The translations under genes and the position numbers were made by a program. From positions 3,286,001 through 3,350,000 of the forward strand of contig NZ_CP098518.1 in assembly GCF_023703795.1 (NCBI RefSeq): a stretch of 64,000 bases of DNA, read 5' to 3'. Positions 61,948 to 64,000 of this stretch are shown one piece after another (the first letter of the stretch is position 1; each line of letters begins with the position of its first letter). Below the pieces are notes generated by a model, which saw only the letters and a list, made by a program, of their open reading frames with translations, made no database searches and had not been told where the DNA came from. Origin of the DNA: Haloplanus sp. HW8-1. GTDB lineage: Archaea; Halobacteriota; Halobacteria; Halobacteriales; Haloferacaceae.

Positions 61948-62910
61948 ATGACGGACGCAGGCATCCCGGAATCGGATCATGCGGACCAGGTACCGCCGCT
62001 GTCGGTGTCCGCCGCCGCGACGCTCACCGACCGAATCATCGACAACGTCGAGGAGGTCATCGTGGGCCAACACGACGCCGTCGAACACATTCTGGTCGCG
62101 GTCCTCGCTCGTGGTCACCTCCTCCTCGAGGACGTGCCCGGCGTCGGCAAGACGGTCCTCGGGCGCGCCGTCGCCACCTCCGTCGACTGCTCGTTCAAGC
62201 GCGTCCAGTTCACGCCCGACCTCCTCCCCTCGGACGTCACCGGCGTCAACGTGTTCAACCAGAAGACCCGGGAGTTCGAGTTCCGTCCCGGTCCCGTCTT
62301 CGCGAACGTCGTCCTCGGCGACGAGATCAACCGCGCGCCACCGAAAACACAGGCCGCGCTGCTGGAGGCGATGGCCGAAGAGCAGGTAACCGTCGACGGG
62401 GAGACCCGCGCCCTGCCCGACCCCTTCACCGTCATCGCGACACAGAACGACGTGGAGCCCGGGCGCACGTACGACCTCCCGATGGCCGAAATCGACCGCT
62501 TCATGAAGAAACTCCGCCTGGGCTACCCGAACGAGGACGAGGAAACGGCGCTGCTGGAGCGAGTCGCCGGGGACCACCCCATCGAATCGCTCGACTCCGT
62601 TGCGAGCCTGGACGACCTCCGGGGCGCCCGCCGGACCGTCGCGGACGTCACGCTGAGCGAACCCATCCGGCGATACGTCTCGCGGCTGGCGACACACACC
62701 CGCGAGAACGCGACCCTCGGCGTGAGTCCCCGGGGCGCCATCGCGCTCGTCCGTGCCGCACAGGCTCGCGCGGTGCTGAACGGCCGCGACTATGCCGTCC
62801 CCGACGACGTTCAGACGGAGGCACCGAGCGTCTGGAGCCACCGCATCGATGCCGATCGACCGGGACGCGACGTCGTCGACGCCGCGCTGGCGAGCGTCGT
62901 GGTGGAGTGA
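61948..62910 (+). CDS. MoxR-type AAA ATPase
   Basis: 320 aa from ATG 61948. LLEDVPGVGKTVLGRA (Walker A), VVLGDEINRAPPKTQAALLEAM (Walker B, sensor region), PDPFTVIATQNDVEP and YDLPMAEIDRFMKKL are MoxR motifs. MoxR proteins act as chaperones for partner proteins encoded nearby, here the DUF58 protein. The operon continues with DUF58 and a further gene. Confidence 0.95.
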   Translation: MTDAGIPESDHADQVPPLSVSAAATLTDRIIDNVEEVIVGQHDAVEHILVAVLARGHLLLEDVPGVGKTVLGRAVATSVDCSFKRVQFTPDLLPSDVTGVNVFNQKTREFEFRPGPVFANVVLGDEINRAPPKTQAALLEAMAEEQVTVDGETRALPDPFTVIATQNDVEPGRTYDLPMAEIDRFMKKLRLGYPNEDEETALLERVAGDHPIESLDSVASLDDLRGARRTVADVTLSEPIRRYVSRLATHTRENATLGVSPRGAIALVRAAQARAVLNGRDYAVPDDVQTEAPSVWSHRIDADRPGRDVVDAALASVVVE

Positions 62911-62911
62911 G

Positions 62912-63976
62912 ATGCCGCCGCGCATCCTCCCGACGCGACGTGGTCTCGCCGTCGTCGCCGTCGCAGGCGCCGGGTTCGCCATGGGGGCGACGTTCGGCCC
63001 GCGGTCGCTCGACGCCGTCGTCCTCCCGGCCGGCATCGTCCTCCTCGCCGCGGGCGTCCAGCTCGCCCTACTCGATTCACCCCGTGCCGAGCGTACGACC
63101 CCGCCGGCCGGCGATCCGGGTTCGACGCGGACGGTTCGGCTCGCCGTCGCCACCGACACTCCCGTCACCGCCGTCGTCCACGATCGCCTCCCCGACGGTG
63201 TCGACGGCGACGCCGCAGTGACGGGGCTGATCGGGAGAGAGCCGTTCGCCTACACGGTGACCTACCGCGAACGTGGCGCACACGTGCTCGGCCCCACCAC
63301 CGTGAGCGCCCGGGACGTTCTCGGCCTCGCGCGGCGCACCTTCGTCCTCGACCGGCGGGACACCGTGCTTGTGTATCCACGGGTGTTCTACCCATCGGCA
63401 CCCGTCGGCGAGCGGTTGCGGGCGCTGGCGCACCCGGATCGGGGTGTCGAACGCGGCGCCTTCGACCACCTCCGGGAGTACGCCCGCGGCGACTCGCTGC
63501 GCGACGTCCACTGGAAGTCGAGCGCCAAGCGTGAAGCTCTCGTCGTCCAGGAGTTCGCCGATGACGGCGACCGGCGGACGGTGACCATGGCGGTCGGTGC
63601 CGCATCCGGCCGGGCCGACGCGATGGCGGAGGCGGCCGCCACCGTCGGCTACGCCCTCCTCGACGAGGGGATCTCCGTGTCGCTGACGACCCCCGACGGG
63701 CGGCTCAGCCTGACACCGGGGGACGCCAGTCGACTGCTCGCTCACCTCGCCCGCGTCGACGCCGGTGACGTCGGGGCCGACGCCGACGTCGTCGTCCACG
63801 CGGACGACGAGGTGACGGTCCGTATCGACGGCACGTTGCAGCCGTTCGATCCCGGTCGGCGTCGGCGGATCGGGAGCGGCGACGGCGACGGATGGGCGGA
63901 CGGGGACGGGGACGACAGCTCCCAGGGGACGCGCGCCGCCGACCGACCGACGTCGATCACGGAGGTGCGGGCGTGA
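62912..63976 (+). CDS. DUF58-domain protein
   Basis: 354 aa from ATG 62912. Two N-terminal helices (AVVAVAGAGFAMGATF, VVLPAGIVLLAAGVQLA), then a large domain with HLREYARGDSLRDVHWKSSAKREALVVQEF (core EYARGDSLRDVHWKSSA), the DUF58 motif. MoxR-DUF58 pairs often come with transglutaminase or VWA proteins. Its stop overlaps a GTG start by four bases. Confidence 0.93.
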   Translation: MPPRILPTRRGLAVVAVAGAGFAMGATFGPRSLDAVVLPAGIVLLAAGVQLALLDSPRAERTTPPAGDPGSTRTVRLAVATDTPVTAVVHDRLPDGVDGDAAVTGLIGREPFAYTVTYRERGAHVLGPTTVSARDVLGLARRTFVLDRRDTVLVYPRVFYPSAPVGERLRALAHPDRGVERGAFDHLREYARGDSLRDVHWKSSAKREALVVQEFADDGDRRTVTMAVGAASGRADAMAEAAATVGYALLDEGISVSLTTPDGRLSLTPGDASRLLAHLARVDAGDVGADADVVVHADDEVTVRIDGTLQPFDPGRRRRIGSGDGDGWADGDGDDSSQGTRAADRPTSITEVRA

Positions 63977-64000
63977 GCGTCGAGGCCGGCCGCGGCGACG
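63973..64000 (+). CDS. Start of the next operon gene (partial)
   Basis: GTG at 63973 overlaps the DUF58 stop (GTGA), giving VSVEAGRGD before the window ends. In haloarchaeal MoxR-DUF58 operons the next gene is often a transglutaminase-like membrane protein; the nine codons visible cannot confirm this. Confidence 0.45.

Noticed and set aside
1-64000. CRISPR array, rRNA or tRNA genes
   Set aside because: No regularly spaced repeats, no rRNA blocks and no TPsiC-type tRNA signatures in the few intergenic gaps large enough to hold them.

Overview
The window is very GC-rich DNA from a halophilic archaeon (class Halobacteria). The proteins are highly acidic. Most genes have a TATA-like element about 27 bases upstream of the start codon and no ribosome-binding site, as expected for leaderless transcripts. 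Typical archaeal or haloarchaeal genes include ribosomal protein S19e, PDCD5-like protein, class I lysyl-tRNA synthetase, split GMP synthase subunit A, HMG-CoA reductase, Sec61beta, SecF/SecD, archaemetzincin, methenyl-H4MPT cyclohydrolase and F420 oxidoreductase. The genus cannot be fixed from the sequence alone; a member of the Haloferacales is plausible. There are no rRNA genes, tRNA genes or CRISPR arrays that I can see.

Layout. 1-9.8 kb: end of a metal P-type ATPase, PsiE-like protein, epoxide-hydrolase-like enzyme, HypE-like AIR synthase, IPP isomerase, CPBP protease, pgi, several membrane proteins, hisS. 9.9-13.7 kb: truA, mobA, yqeC, a PP-loop protein, PDCD5 and rps19e. 13.8-21 kb: flippase-like membrane protein, thiL, site-2 protease, moaE fusion, pyrH-lysS operon, cupin. 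21-29.7 kb: membrane and small zinc proteins, a lipoprotein, a multicopper oxidase, guaA subunit A, DUF2070 and DUF373 membrane proteins. 29.7-36.6 kb: polyprenyl synthase, etfBA, a membrane-anchored HTH protein, secreted proteins, a methyltransferase and two tiny proteins. 36.7-43.8 kb: thioredoxin, sec61beta-pdxT-hisE, npdG, HAD hydrolase, carbonic anhydrase, archaemetzincin, hmgA. 43.8-54.2 kb: regulators, an ABC exporter operon with a COG1361 surface protein, mch, PHP and CDP-alcohol transferase genes. 54.3-55.7 kb: a tnpB-only IS200/IS605-type element whose tnpB has an in-frame TGA. 55.7-64 kb: GNAT, DUF5812, hydrolase, Bat-type regulator, secFD, rnhB and the start of a MoxR-DUF58 operon.

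Themes: central and cofactor metabolism (isoprenoids, molybdopterin, thiamine, PLP, histidine, F420, H4MPT) and membrane or secretion functions. This is mostly a core chromosomal region with one small transposon.

The least explained structure is a pair of ~70-bp inverted-repeat elements (11393-11463 and 38954-39023). They are about 92% identical over their first 53 bases and have nested stems with an identical 12-nt loop. Their terminal repeats contain the stop codons of three different genes. Other points to check are the TGA-interrupted tnpB, a GNAT gene that ends inside the transposon end, a 16-bp palindrome just after a TATA box before the multicopper oxidase, an IPP isomerase lacking the usual catalytic Cys, and a MoaE fused to an N-terminal domain without a P-loop.
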